Assembly (NCBI RefSeq): GCF_005780165.1
Contig: NZ_VAUV01000007.1
Coordinates: forward strand, 62,001-126,000
Direction: 5' to 3'
DNA: 64,000 nucleotides
Source: Phragmitibacter flavus
GTDB lineage: Bacteria; Verrucomicrobiota; Verrucomicrobiia; Verrucomicrobiales; Verrucomicrobiaceae
Positions within the stretch are counted from its first letter, which is position 1. Each line of letters starts with the position of its first letter. A program made the position numbers and the translations under genes. The notes beneath the pieces are model-generated. The model was not told the DNA's origin. It ran no database searches and was given only the letters and a program-made list of their open reading frames with translations. Of this stretch, positions 37,262 through 46,434 are shown piece by piece.

Positions 37262-37966
37262 TCATGCTTCGGCGCGGATCATCCAGTTGGGAAGATCGCG
37301 TGGTGCGATGACGAGGGGGATTTCGCCTTTGGGTGTTGTGGATTCATAGTGTTCAAGCACGGACTGAGCCGAACCGCGATGGAATTCCTCAAACATTTTG
37401 GTCAGTTCCCGCGCAACGACGATTCGGTGATCGGGTCGACAAGTGGCGGCCATTCGGAGGGTGTCGACGAGGCGGTAGGGCGATTCAAAATAGAGGCTGG
37501 TGCATTCGCGATCCATGGCGGCGATCACTTCCTTTTCGCGCTGGCCTTTTTTGTGGGGGAGAAATCCGCCGAAGTAGAAGGGGACCGTGGGAAGTCCAGA
37601 ACCGATGAGGGCGGTGAGGACGGCGCTGGGGCCGGGGATCACTTCGATTTCATGACCCGCATGGATGGCGGCATGAACGAGGCGCTGGCCGGGATCTGAA
37701 AGGGTGGGGTTGCCGGCATCGGAGACGAGGGCGATGTTTTTGTCATCGGTGAGTTTCTGAAGAAGTTCGGGGATGCGTCGTGCTTCGTTGTGTTCGGTGA
37801 GGGAGAGCAGGGGACGGTGAAGGCCGTGATGCTGGAGGAGGCGTCCACTGTGGCGGGTGTCTTCGCAGGCGACCTGGTCGGCGAGGCGCAGAGTTTCGAT
37901 GGCGCGCAGGGAGAGGTCGTTGAGGTTGCCGATCGGGGTGGCGATGAGCTGGAGTTTGCCGGGCAT
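37262..37966 (-). CDS. rsmI: 16S rRNA (cytidine-1402-2'-O)-methyltransferase RsmI
   Basis: A 234-residue tetrapyrrole-methylase-fold enzyme that 2'-O-methylates C1402 of 16S rRNA. Hallmarks in order are LQLIATPIGNLNDLSLRAIETL, VACEDTRHSGRLL, LTEHNEARR, ALVSDAGNPTLSDPGQRLVHAA, VIPGPSAVLTALIGSGLPTVPFYFGGFLP and CTSLYFESPYRLVDTL. The usual C-terminal extension is short here (234 residues against about 285 in E. coli). It lies between lptE and glgP on the minus strand. The start is followed immediately by the family's conserved beta strand, so 37966 is well supported. Confidence 0.93.
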   Translation of the reverse strand: MPGKLQLIATPIGNLNDLSLRAIETLRLADQVACEDTRHSGRLLQHHGLHRPLLSLTEHNEARRIPELLQKLTDDKNIALVSDAGNPTLSDPGQRLVHAAIHAGHEIEVIPGPSAVLTALIGSGLPTVPFYFGGFLPHKKGQREKEVIAAMDRECTSLYFESPYRLVDTLRMAATCRPDHRIVVARELTKMFEEFHRGSAQSVLEHYESTTPKGEIPLVIAPRDLPNWMIRAEA

Positions 37967-38024
37967 CGAAGGAATTTTGAATGAGGAATTTTAAATTTTT
38001 AGATGGGGAACAGGGAATGGGCAG

Positions 38025-38052
38025 AAAAAAGGCGCTGCGGATGGCAGCGCCT
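38025..38052 (-). terminator. Rho-independent terminator downstream of lptE
   Basis: Perfect 9-base stem AGGCGCTGC (38030-38038) / GCAGCGCCT (38044-38052) with a 5-base loop, and six A on the plus strand (38025-38030), giving a T run on the minus strand. It lies 32 bases after the lptE stop and separates lptE from rsmI. Confidence 0.85.
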
Positions 38053-38083
38053 TACGGGAATCATCATGGAATAGAAGGCAGGA

Positions 38084-38587
38084 TTACCAGCCTTCGCTGA
38101 TCTGGCTGGCCATGGAAGTGGACAGGTTTTCGGCAGCATCCGCGAGACCTTGACGCTCGGAAAGTTGCACGTTGGGATCAAGAACAATGTTGGACTGACC
38201 GCGGGCGGAACCGGCGTAGACAGGGAGACCGGCGCTGTCTTCAATGGTGTAGTTAACTTGAAGACGCATCAGCAGTTCGCTGGTGCGAAGGGTATTGCTG
38301 CGGGCGGAGCGGAACTGGCTGCGCTCAATGGTGGTGATGGTTCCGCGAAGGACGGCGTCGGCCTCGCTGACGGGAACGATCTGATAGGCGCCATCCATCT
38401 GGATTTTTTTGATGAGAGCGTTGGTCGCAAGGACTTCCAGGCGGGGCTCAAGCGTGTCGTTTTTGAAGGTCGGCACGGCGAGCTTTTGAATGCCGGCAAG
38501 TTGCGAAGGCTTGCTCGATCCGAGTTGGTAGCCAGAGCATCCGGTGAGGGCGAGAATGAGAACGGGCAGGCAGAGGAATTTCTTCAT
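38084..38587 (-). CDS. lptE: LPS-assembly lipoprotein LptE-like
   Basis: A 167-residue lipoprotein. The start at 38587 gives a lipobox signal, MKKFLCLPVLILALTGCSGY (Cys17). The body matches LptE: GYQLGSSKPSQLAGIQKLAVPTFKNDTLEPRLEVLATNALIKKIQMDGAYQIVPVSEADAVLRGTI, showing the usual VP-F-N-T-EP-LE and D-A-L-G motifs in order. LptE plugs LptD in the outer membrane during lipopolysaccharide insertion. The longer frame to 38689 is rejected. It lies 98 bases after the TPR-like protein gene and has its own terminator. LptE is the likely family; the fold is poorly conserved across phyla. Confidence 0.85.
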   Translation of the reverse strand: MKKFLCLPVLILALTGCSGYQLGSSKPSQLAGIQKLAVPTFKNDTLEPRLEVLATNALIKKIQMDGAYQIVPVSEADAVLRGTITTIERSQFRSARSNTLRTSELLMRLQVNYTIEDSAGLPVYAGSARGQSNIVLDPNVQLSERQGLADAAENLSTSMASQISEGW

Positions 38588-38685
38588 GGACGATGGGTGA
38601 ATGGGAGAGAGGAGTGCTTGGGAGAAGGATGCCAGAATCAGCCGATGACAATCAGGAGACGGTGGGAGTGCCGTCCCCAGTTTGG

Positions 38686-40122
38686 TCATGGCTTGGGTTC
38701 CGTGACTGGTTCAGGTGTTGCTGCCGGAGCCGGTGCTGGTTTTTCTTCTGCGGCAGGAGCGGGAGTTGGTGCAGCTTCAGATGCTGGTGCAGGAGCTGGT
38801 GCGGCAGGAACTGGAAGCTCTGGCGTTGGAGCTTTCATGTCGGGAGCAGCAGCATCAGGGGCAGGAGGGACGGGGAGAAGGAGCGGGTTGGTGCCTTCAG
38901 CAGGTGGGAGGAGCATGCCTGGCTGCGTTTGATCGGCAGGACGAACGGGAAGATCTGGCTCCACAAGGGGGATGGGCTGGAAGTTGTCTTCTTCGATGCG
39001 CATTTCGGATTTGCGGGACATTTGAGCGATGACAGGGGCTGGAGGACCAGCATATTCGTCACGGTTTTTAATTTGGGTGGCCGCTGGAACGGTGAAGTTT
39101 TGGTCCTGCATGGCAGGGGTATTCTTCATTTCCTCAGGGTAGGCTGAGGTGATGGCGGCGAGACGCTCGCGAGCGGCAACGGCAATCTCGGGCGAGCCGC
39201 TGGTGAGGGCCTCATTGTAATAGATGGCGGCTGCGGCGGGTTTGCCGGCTTTCTCGTAAAATTTGGCGACTTCGAGCGACTTGAGCGCGAGGGCTTCGTT
39301 GCTCTGGCTGAGGAGGGCTTCGGCTTCGCTCATGCGTTCGCCATCGGGATTGGCGAGACGGTAGGTTTCCAAAGCATCTCGGGTGGTGTTGAGATTGGCA
39401 CTGTCCTGGGTGCGCTGGGCAGCGGCGCTGCTGATGGCACCGATACGGAACTGGGCTTCAGAGGCGAGCTTGGTTCTCGGGTAGTTTTCGACGACGGTTT
39501 GAAACGCGATGTTGGCGTTGACCTTGTCGCCGTCGTCCTGGTAGACTTCACCGATGGCGAACTGGGAATAGGAGGCATACTTGCCGTAAGGAGAGTTGCG
39601 AATGACACCCTGATACATGGTGACCAGCTCGCTGCGGTCCATCTTCATCGGAATGAGCAACAAGGTGGGCTGCTTTTTGCCGGCGCGGGCTTCTTCAGCA
39701 ATTTGAAACTGCTGTTCGATGGCGTTGTCGAACAAAGAGCTCTGACGGTAGTCGGTGATGAACTTTTGGAAGGCTTCAAAGGCGTCCTTCAGTTTATCCT
39801 GGGAGCGAAGGATGGAGGCGTATTCAAACTGGGCGTTGGCGGCGCTGTTGGTGAAGCGGTAGCGGCTGACGATGTCGCGGTAGATGGAAAGAGCCTTGCC
39901 TGCGTCGCCGGTGGACTGGGCGGTTTTGGCGTCGCGCAGCATGGCTTGGGCGGCGGCTTCCTGGGATTGTTGCTCGGAGGCGGAAGGGACGCTGTCAGGG
40001 GTCTTTTTGAACCAGTTGACAGGGTTGAGTTTGCTTTGGGCGGCAAGCGGAGTGTCGATTGCTGTCACGGCAAAAACAGTGGCGGTCATCAGGGCGACAC
40101 GAAAATAAGGCTGCGCGTTCAT
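38686..40122 (-). CDS. Secreted TPR/BamD-YbgF-like repeat protein with Pro/Ala-rich tail
   Basis: A 478-residue exported protein. The start at 40122 is followed by a signal peptide (ALMTATVFAVTAIDTPLAAQS). Residues about 60-330 contain helical TPR-like repeats: GDAGKALSIYRDIVSRYRFTNSAANAQFEYASIL, KDAFEAFQKFITDYRQSSLFDNAIEQQFQIAEEA and further KYASYSQFAIGEVYQDDGDKVNANIAFQTVVENYPRTKLASEAQFRIG; the pattern is that of BamD/YbgF. The last 130 residues are Pro/Ala/Glu-rich low complexity. The gene precedes lptE on the minus strand, so an envelope-assembly role is suggested by both. No lipobox is visible, unlike BamD. Confidence 0.75.
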   Translation of the reverse strand: MNAQPYFRVALMTATVFAVTAIDTPLAAQSKLNPVNWFKKTPDSVPSASEQQSQEAAAQAMLRDAKTAQSTGDAGKALSIYRDIVSRYRFTNSAANAQFEYASILRSQDKLKDAFEAFQKFITDYRQSSLFDNAIEQQFQIAEEARAGKKQPTLLLIPMKMDRSELVTMYQGVIRNSPYGKYASYSQFAIGEVYQDDGDKVNANIAFQTVVENYPRTKLASEAQFRIGAISSAAAQRTQDSANLNTTRDALETYRLANPDGERMSEAEALLSQSNEALALKSLEVAKFYEKAGKPAAAAIYYNEALTSGSPEIAVAARERLAAITSAYPEEMKNTPAMQDQNFTVPAATQIKNRDEYAGPPAPVIAQMSRKSEMRIEEDNFQPIPLVEPDLPVRPADQTQPGMLLPPAEGTNPLLLPVPPAPDAAAPDMKAPTPELPVPAAPAPAPASEAAPTPAPAAEEKPAPAPAATPEPVTEPKP

Positions 40123-40202
40123 TATGGTGGCGAAACTAAGAGAGGCTTTTGTGGGCGTCAAGGGATTCGGAATGCGGATTGCGGAAATGGGGGCGGGGCT
40201 TT

Positions 40203-40238
40203 GGAAGTCGGAGGTGGGAAGTGGGAAGTCGGAGGTGG
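40203..40238. repeat. 15-base direct repeat, 21-base period, in the leuB downstream gap
   Basis: GGAAGTCGGAGGTGG occurs at 40203-40217 and again at 40224-40238, 21 bases apart. A partly complementary CTCCGACCTCC follows at about 40262-40272 and could pair with either copy to form a hairpin after leuB. The gap 40123-40283 shows no gene. Confidence 0.5.
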
Positions 40239-40283
40239 ACTTGTTAACTCCGCTTTCTGCCTCCGACCTCCGTCATTGATGGA

Positions 40284-41432
<1,149 letters not shown>

Positions 41433-41510
41433 TCATTGTGGCTACCCAGCGAAGTCGGCAGAAGGATGATTCTGCTTTCGATGATCGGAGTTTTGGTTTC
41501 TACTAAGGGA

Positions 41511-42485
41511 ATGCGTCTTGTAATTCATCAAAGTGGGGTGCCGTCGGAGGTGGTTTTTTTGGAGGAGTTTGAAGCGGGGGAGCCGCAGGGGCATGAGGTC
41601 CGGGTAAGAATGTTGTATGCGCCGATCAATCCGGCGGATTTGAATTTCATCGAGGGGACCTATGGAAAGGCACCGAATTTTCCGGCCGTGCCAGGTGTTG
41701 AGGGTTGTGGACGGGTGGAATCGGTTGGGGAGGCGGTGGAATCTCTGGAGGTGGGGGATTTGGTGATTCCGTTGTCGGCCTGGGGTTCGTGGACGACGAC
41801 GATGGTGCTGGCCGAGAATCAGTTCGCGAAATTGCCCAAAGATTTTGATGAGGTGCAGGCGGCGATGCTACGGGTGAATCCGACGACAGCATGGCGGTTG
41901 TTGCATGAATATCGACTGCTGGAACAGGGTGACTGGGTGGTGCAGAATGCGGGGAATTCCGGGGTGGGCAGGGCGGTGATTCAAATTGCGAAGTCGCAGG
42001 GGTTTCGAACGATCAGTTTTGTGCGGCGGCAGGAGTTGATTGCCGAATTGAAGGCGTTGGGCGGTGACGCGGTGTTTTTGGATGATGCGGAAGGAGTTCG
42101 GTTGGCGTTGGAGCTGGTGGGCGAGGAAAAAGTGCGATTGGCTCTGAACGCGGTGGGCGGTGACAGTGCGTTGCGGTTGATGGAGGTGGTGTCGGTGTCG
42201 GGAGCGGTGGTGACGTATGGGGCGATGAGTCGTCGAAGTTTGAAAGTCCCCAATAAGTATTTGATTTTCAAGGACTTGGAGATCCGGGGCTGCTGGTTGA
42301 GCCGGTGGATGGATCATGCGAGTTCGGCGGAGATTGCGGAGGTGATGCAGCCGCTGGTGGCGATGGTCATGAAGGGGGATTTGCTGCAGCCGGTGGAGCG
42401 GGTGTTTGAGGTGGGTGAGTATCGGGAAGCATTGGCGAGGGCGCAGGAGTCGGGCCGGGCAGGGAAGGTATTACTGAAGTTTTAA
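41511..42485 (+). CDS. MDR zinc-independent oxidoreductase (2-enoyl thioester/quinone reductase type)
   Basis: A 324-residue medium-chain dehydrogenase/reductase, probably NADPH-dependent and lacking the structural zinc lobe. Motifs are APINPADLNFIEGTYGKAPNFPAVPGVEGCGRVESVG, a cofactor-binding segment (VVQNAGNSGVGRAVIQIAKSQGFRTISFVRR), ALNAVGGDSALRLMEVVSVSGAVVTYGAMSRRSL, and a C-terminal EYREALARAQESGRAGKVLLKF. The pattern is closest to the trans-2-enoyl-CoA/ACP reductase (ETR1/MECR) group. The frame is open from 40470 but leuB occupies the opposite strand there; ATG 41511 is preferred (AAGGG just before), with ATG 41481 possible. It is 96 bases before tatA. Confidence 0.82.
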   Translation: MRLVIHQSGVPSEVVFLEEFEAGEPQGHEVRVRMLYAPINPADLNFIEGTYGKAPNFPAVPGVEGCGRVESVGEAVESLEVGDLVIPLSAWGSWTTTMVLAENQFAKLPKDFDEVQAAMLRVNPTTAWRLLHEYRLLEQGDWVVQNAGNSGVGRAVIQIAKSQGFRTISFVRRQELIAELKALGGDAVFLDDAEGVRLALELVGEEKVRLALNAVGGDSALRLMEVVSVSGAVVTYGAMSRRSLKVPNKYLIFKDLEIRGCWLSRWMDHASSAEIAEVMQPLVAMVMKGDLLQPVERVFEVGEYREALARAQESGRAGKVLLKF

Positions 42486-42581
42486 TGATATGGAAGATGT
42501 CAGGGATGCGTATTTATCGTAGGCGCAGGGACGAAACTTCCCATTGCGTGAACCCGTTAAAGACCTTATTATCTAGTTATT

Positions 42582-42833
42582 ATGAACCACCCTTTCCTCG
42601 CCATCGGTCCTCTCGGCACCACGGAAATGATCATCATCGCAGTGTTGATCCTTGTGCTGTTTGGTGCCAAAAAACTTCCTTCTTTTGCCCGCAGTCTCGG
42701 GAAGAGCATGGGGGAATTCAAGAAAGCTCGTGAAGAGTTTGAGCATGAATTGACTACTGCTCAGGACGAAGCTGCCCGCCCTGTGACAAAAGCTCCTGAG
42801 CAGCAGCGCATTCCTACGACGACGGACGCGTAA
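42582..42833 (+). CDS. tatA: Sec-independent translocase subunit TatA/E
   Basis: An 83-residue TatA-type protein. A short N-terminus is followed by the membrane helix MIIIAVLILVLFGAKKLPSFARSLGKSMGEFKKA, which carries the family's Phe-Gly motif (FGAKKLP) and the amphipathic helix after it, and by a charged tail. It forms the pore of the twin-arginine translocase, relevant because Tat-type DUF1501 proteins are encoded at both DUF1501 loci in this window. tatB and tatC are not seen. The transcript probably ends at the hairpin at 42860-42893, which overlaps the next gene's start. Confidence 0.9.
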   Translation: MNHPFLAIGPLGTTEMIIIAVLILVLFGAKKLPSFARSLGKSMGEFKKAREEFEHELTTAQDEAARPVTKAPEQQRIPTTTDA

Positions 42834-42859
42834 TTCCCGTTTTACTTCTTGCCAATATC

Positions 42860-42901
42860 ACCGCTTCATGTTGCCTGTGGGCCATGAAGCGGTTTTGTTT
42901 T
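42860..42901 (+). terminator. Hairpin after tatA overlapping the next gene's start codon
   Basis: Perfect 11-base stem ACCGCTTCATG (42860-42870) / CATGAAGCGGT (42883-42893), loop 12 bases, followed by TTT, G and six T. It looks like the tatA terminator, 26 bases after its stop. Its 3' arm contains the ATG (42884) of the following gene, so the same structure would hide that start codon in any read-through message. Confidence 0.75.
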
Positions 42902-43813
42902 TTGCCTGGTGTCATCGGAGTTTTGCTTGGGCTGATTGTTGACCTGAGTGCACAAGTCGTTCGGGAACCGGGTGAGGTGGTGTTTTGCGCCTACAACGTA
43001 AAGAACTACTTGAAGATGCAGCGTTTTGTGGATGGACAGCGGACGGAAGGGGTGGGCAAGCCGGAGAGGGAAATCAAGGCGGTGGTGAAGTTTTTGACGG
43101 AGATCAATGCGGATGTGGTGGGTTTGACCGAGATTGGGTCAAAGGAGGATCTGGAGGATCTGCGGTCGCGATTGAAGAAGAACGGGATCGACTATCCGCA
43201 TGTGGAGCATGCGCATGGCGGCGACCCGGTGAGGTGTCAGGGGTTGCTGAGCAAGTTGCCGATTGTGGCGAGGGATTCGCAGAAGAGTCTGACGTATAAA
43301 TTGGGAGAAGTGGTGTTTCCTCTGCAGCGGGGGATTTTGGATGTGACCTTGCAGACGGCTGGTGGAGCTCGGTTCCGCTGCATGGGGGTCCACTTGAAGT
43401 CGAAGCGGGAAGTGCCGGAGGCGGATGAGTCATTGATGCGTCGCAATGAGGCGGCGTTGTTGAGGCAGCATGTGGAAGCGGTTCTGGTGAAGGCACCGGA
43501 GACAGAATTGTTGGTGTATGGGGATTTTAACGAGAACAGTCATGAAGCCCCGATGGTGGAACTGAGGGGGCGGTCACGTGCGGAGTTGTCGCTATCGGAT
43601 GTCAAACTGGTGGACACGCGCGGCCAGACCTGGACGTATTATTGGGCGGCTGCGGACGTGTATTCGCGATTTGATTATGTGCTGGCGAACCGGGCGTTGA
43701 TGAAGCGGGTGAACATGAAAAGTTCTTATGTGTATGACGTGCCAGATTTTTTAACTGGCAGCGATCACCGGCCGGTGGTGGTGAAGTTGGGGTTTGGGGA
43801 TGTGAAAAAGTAG
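42884..43813 (+). CDS. Secreted endonuclease/exonuclease/phosphatase-fold protein
   Basis: A 309-residue exported member of the endonuclease/exonuclease/phosphatase superfamily. A signal peptide (FCFLPGVIGVLLGLIVDLSAQ) precedes the fold: VVFCAYNVKNYLK, INADVVGLTEIGSKEDLEDLRSRL, FRCMGVHLKSKRE with the catalytic His-type strand, LLVYGDFNENSHEAP and the terminal GSDHRPVVVKL. Glu, Asp/Asn and the final Asp-His residues of the metal site are present. It may be a nuclease or phosphoesterase; the substrate is unknown. Its ATG lies in the hairpin described at 42860. A TTG at 42902 is a less likely start because it loses part of the signal peptide. Confidence 0.85.
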   Translation: MKRFCFLPGVIGVLLGLIVDLSAQVVREPGEVVFCAYNVKNYLKMQRFVDGQRTEGVGKPEREIKAVVKFLTEINADVVGLTEIGSKEDLEDLRSRLKKNGIDYPHVEHAHGGDPVRCQGLLSKLPIVARDSQKSLTYKLGEVVFPLQRGILDVTLQTAGGARFRCMGVHLKSKREVPEADESLMRRNEAALLRQHVEAVLVKAPETELLVYGDFNENSHEAPMVELRGRSRAELSLSDVKLVDTRGQTWTYYWAAADVYSRFDYVLANRALMKRVNMKSSYVYDVPDFLTGSDHRPVVVKLGFGDVKK

Positions 43814-43821
43814 AAATCCAC

Positions 43822-43847
43822 CAAGGCCCGGGACGGGCCTTCTACTT
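43822..43847. repeat. Dispersed intergenic palindrome, copy 2
   Basis: Stem AGGCCCG (43824-43830) / CGGGCCT (43834-43840), loop GGA, followed by TCTACTTT. It matches the copy at 24941-24965 with one mismatch over 25 bases. It lies between two converging genes and its right end includes the DUF1460 gene's stop codon (43842-43844). It may act as a bidirectional terminator. Confidence 0.6.
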
Positions 43848-44780
43848 TGTGGTGAGGCGTTGCAGATTGGCGAGGTAGGTGGGTTTCTCTCGGATGGTCT
43901 GACTGCGGGGCAGCGGACGGGCGACGATGATACCGATGTGGCTGTTGAACTCGTGGAGGTAGCCGGAGATGGATTTGTCGATGACCACTTTTTTGTAATT
44001 GCGCGAAGCGTGCATGAGGCGCATGACGCCGTCGCTGCCGCGATAAGCGAGGCCGACGTGGGAACAGTGACCGCCGGTGTGTTTGGTGACGATGCCGATG
44101 ATGTCGCCGGGCTGAATGTTTTTTTCGATGGCGGCAACCTTGGATTTGTGGATGTAGCGGAAGGGCAAAGCGCTTTCGCGGGCTTCGATTTTGGCCATTT
44201 GTGGCAGCAGCGAGGGGTTTTTGCGGAGATACCGGTAGCCTTTCCAGAGCACGGTCATTTCCTGGCATTTGCGACCGACGAGGGAAACGGTGGGGCCGAC
44301 TTTGGTGGTCACCTTGACGACGTTGCCGCGGGCTTCGTTGTCGTAATACCATTCGGCGAGGTAGTGGATGCGGTCCAGGTAATTGCCATTGCAGACGCCG
44401 CCGCGGTAGCGGGTCCATTCGATTTCGGCGAGGAGATCGGAGGGGGTGTAGGTGGGTTTGGGCACTTCGATCATGCGGGCAAGGCCGAGGGCGATTTCGA
44501 AGAAGGTCCAGCAGTCGAGTCCGGAGAAATTGGCGGAGGCGGATTCGGTGTGATCGTGGATTTCAAGGGTGTAGCCGACGTAGGGTGTGCCGCGCATGGC
44601 AAGGCCGAACTTCGCAACGCGTTCGCCCATGGGGAGGGCACGCCAGTTTTGTTGTTGGGCAGTGGCGACGATTTTGTTGAAGGCGGTTTTGTTGGGAAAG
44701 GTGAGGGATTGGGGAAGGTGTTCGGCGGCGGGGGCGAGGGGGGCGAGGAACAGGAAGGTGAGAAGGATGAGGCGGGGCAT
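43842..44780 (-). CDS. DUF1460 (N-acetylmuramoyl-L-alanine amidase-like) secreted protein
   Basis: A 312-residue exported protein. The start at 44780 gives a signal (MPRLILLTFLFLAPLAPAAEH). DUF1460 landmarks are YVGYTLE, GLDCWTFFEIALGLARM with the catalytic-type Cys, TRYRGGVCNGNYLDRIHYLAEWYYDNEARG, and later IQPGDIIGIVTKHTGGHCSHVGLAYR with the His and HASRN. This Cys-His arrangement resembles NlpC/P60 peptidases that act on cell-wall peptides, so peptidoglycan cleavage is a likely role. The longer frame to 44867 is not supported. It lies between converging and same-strand neighbours without obvious operon links. Confidence 0.85.
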   Translation of the reverse strand: MPRLILLTFLFLAPLAPAAEHLPQSLTFPNKTAFNKIVATAQQQNWRALPMGERVAKFGLAMRGTPYVGYTLEIHDHTESASANFSGLDCWTFFEIALGLARMIEVPKPTYTPSDLLAEIEWTRYRGGVCNGNYLDRIHYLAEWYYDNEARGNVVKVTTKVGPTVSLVGRKCQEMTVLWKGYRYLRKNPSLLPQMAKIEARESALPFRYIHKSKVAAIEKNIQPGDIIGIVTKHTGGHCSHVGLAYRGSDGVMRLMHASRNYKKVVIDKSISGYLHEFNSHIGIIVARPLPRSQTIREKPTYLANLQRLTTK

Positions 44781-44933
44781 GGGATTGGGATTTGGGGACG
44801 TTGGGTGTGGCGAAAGCGGTGTCGACGACGCCAGGATGGCCTTGGCATCTTGGCCACCGCAGTCCAAAAATCGGCGGGACTGGAAATGTGGATACCTTAA
44901 GTCTGCGCTCTAAATGGCGATGAGACGAGATCT

Positions 44934-46355
44934 TTAGGCGGCTACGTTTGAATTTTTCTTGATGACACACTCCGCAGCCCAGTAGCCGCACATGCCGTGG
45001 ACACCGCCGCCGGGGGGGGTGGAGGCGGAGCAAAGGAAGATTTTTGGGTTGGGAGTGGCGTAGGGATCGATGAGGCTGACAGGGCGGGTGAGGAGTTGCC
45101 GCCAGTCGGTGACGCCACCAACAACGTCGCCGCCGATGTAATTGGGGTTGTAGTGCTCCATGTGCTCGGTGTTGAGCACGTGGGCGTCGAGGATGGTGTC
45201 GCGGAAACCGGGGGCAAAACGTTCGATTTGGGCCTCGATGGCGGGCCGCATGTCGCGGGTGCAGCCGTTGGGGACATGGCAATAGGTCCAGGCGATGTGC
45301 TGATCTTTGGGGGCGCGACCGGGGTCGGTGATGGTGGGTTGGGCGACGAGGAGGAAGGGATGCTCGCTGGGTTTGCCTTCCCACGCGGCGCGTTCGGAGG
45401 CGGCGACTTCGTCGATGGTGCCGCCGACGTGGACGGTGCCGGCTTTGCGACAGGCTTCGTTGCGCCAGGGGATGGGGGCGTTGAGGGCGTAGTCGATTTT
45501 GAAGACGCCGGGGCCGTGGCGGTAACGGTTGAGTTTACCGAGGTAACGTTTGGGCAGGGAATCGGCGCAGATCTTGGCGAGGTTCTTGGGGCTGATGTCG
45601 AAGAGGTAGGCGTCGGCGTCGGGGAGGTCGGTGAATTTGGTGACGGGAGTGTTGAGCTGGATTTTGCCGTTGAGAGATTTAAGGATTTTGATGAGGGCTT
45701 TGGTGATGGACTGGGAGCCGCCTTTGGGGATGGGCCAGCCGCCGACGTGGGCGCTCATTTGCAGCATGAGGCCGATGGCGGAGGTGAAAGGGTTTTCGAG
45801 GGCGATGACCGAGTGGGCGGCGTTGCCGGCGAACAGGGCACGGGCTTCGGGGGTGGAGAAGTATTTTGCGAGGAGGGTGGCAGGAAGGGCGGCGGGAATG
45901 CCGAAGCGGGCGGCCGCGAGCGGGTTGGTGGGGATGGCGGCGGGGCGGAGGAGGTCGGAATAGAGGTCGAGGGCGTTTTTGACGAGGGGTTCGAAAAGGC
46001 GGCGATAGCGTGGGGCATCTTTGCCGAGGGCGGCGGCGGTTTGGCTGAGCGATTGGTAGAGGACGACGGCGTGACCGGGGGTAATCGGGTGGGCGAGGGG
46101 GATTTCGGGATGCAGCCACTTGAGGCCGTGCGATTCGAGGTCGAGGCTGCGGAGGTAGGGCGAGGCGACGCCCATGGGATGGACGGCGGAGCAGACGTCG
46201 TGATGAAAGCCGGGGAGGGTGAGGTCTTTGGTGCGGGTGCCACCGCCGGGGGTGTCGGAACCTTCAAGGACCGTGGTTTCCCAACCGGCCTGGGCGAGGC
46301 GGATGGCAGCGGTGAGTCCGTTGGGGCCGGAGCCGATGATGATCGCAGTGGGCAC
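44934..46355 (-). CDS. FAD-dependent oxidoreductase, phytoene desaturase-like
   Basis: About 473 residues. The FAD-binding motif IIIGSGPNGLTAAIRLAQAGWETTVLEGSDTPGGGTRT opens the protein, and PGFHHDVCSAVHPMG follows, as in phytoene desaturase/PYROXD2-like enzymes. C-terminally the family's GGDVVGGVTDWRQL and CSASTPPGGGVHGMCGYWAA match the second FAD-contact region. Substrate unknown; no carotenoid genes are in the window. Start: the frame extends to 46427 through a 21-base tandem repeat that would encode FILHPFAFILHPF, which looks like noncoding sequence; the GTG at 46355 directly precedes the FAD fold and is preferred, though no clear ribosome binding site is visible. Confidence 0.8.
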   Translation of the reverse strand: MPTAIIIGSGPNGLTAAIRLAQAGWETTVLEGSDTPGGGTRTKDLTLPGFHHDVCSAVHPMGVASPYLRSLDLESHGLKWLHPEIPLAHPITPGHAVVLYQSLSQTAAALGKDAPRYRRLFEPLVKNALDLYSDLLRPAAIPTNPLAAARFGIPAALPATLLAKYFSTPEARALFAGNAAHSVIALENPFTSAIGLMLQMSAHVGGWPIPKGGSQSITKALIKILKSLNGKIQLNTPVTKFTDLPDADAYLFDISPKNLAKICADSLPKRYLGKLNRYRHGPGVFKIDYALNAPIPWRNEACRKAGTVHVGGTIDEVAASERAAWEGKPSEHPFLLVAQPTITDPGRAPKDQHIAWTYCHVPNGCTRDMRPAIEAQIERFAPGFRDTILDAHVLNTEHMEHYNPNYIGGDVVGGVTDWRQLLTRPVSLIDPYATPNPKIFLCSASTPPGGGVHGMCGYWAAECVIKKNSNVAA

Positions 46356-46359
46356 TTTG

Positions 46360-46401
46360 AAAGGATGAAGGATGAAGGCGAAAGGATGAAGGATGAAGCG
46401 A
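46360..46401. repeat. 21-base tandem repeat before the oxidoreductase start
   Basis: Two adjacent units, 46360-46380 and 46381-46401, share their first 18 bases (AAAGGATGAAGGATGAAG), so the word GGATGAA occurs four times. A perfect 7-base hairpin, GCGAAGT (46398-46404) / ACTTCGC (46408-46414), follows. The repeats lie in the gap between the ABC gene's end (46435) and the oxidoreductase start. Confidence 0.65.
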
Positions 46402-46434
46402 AGTAAAACTTCGCGGTCCCTTTTCAATTATCAA

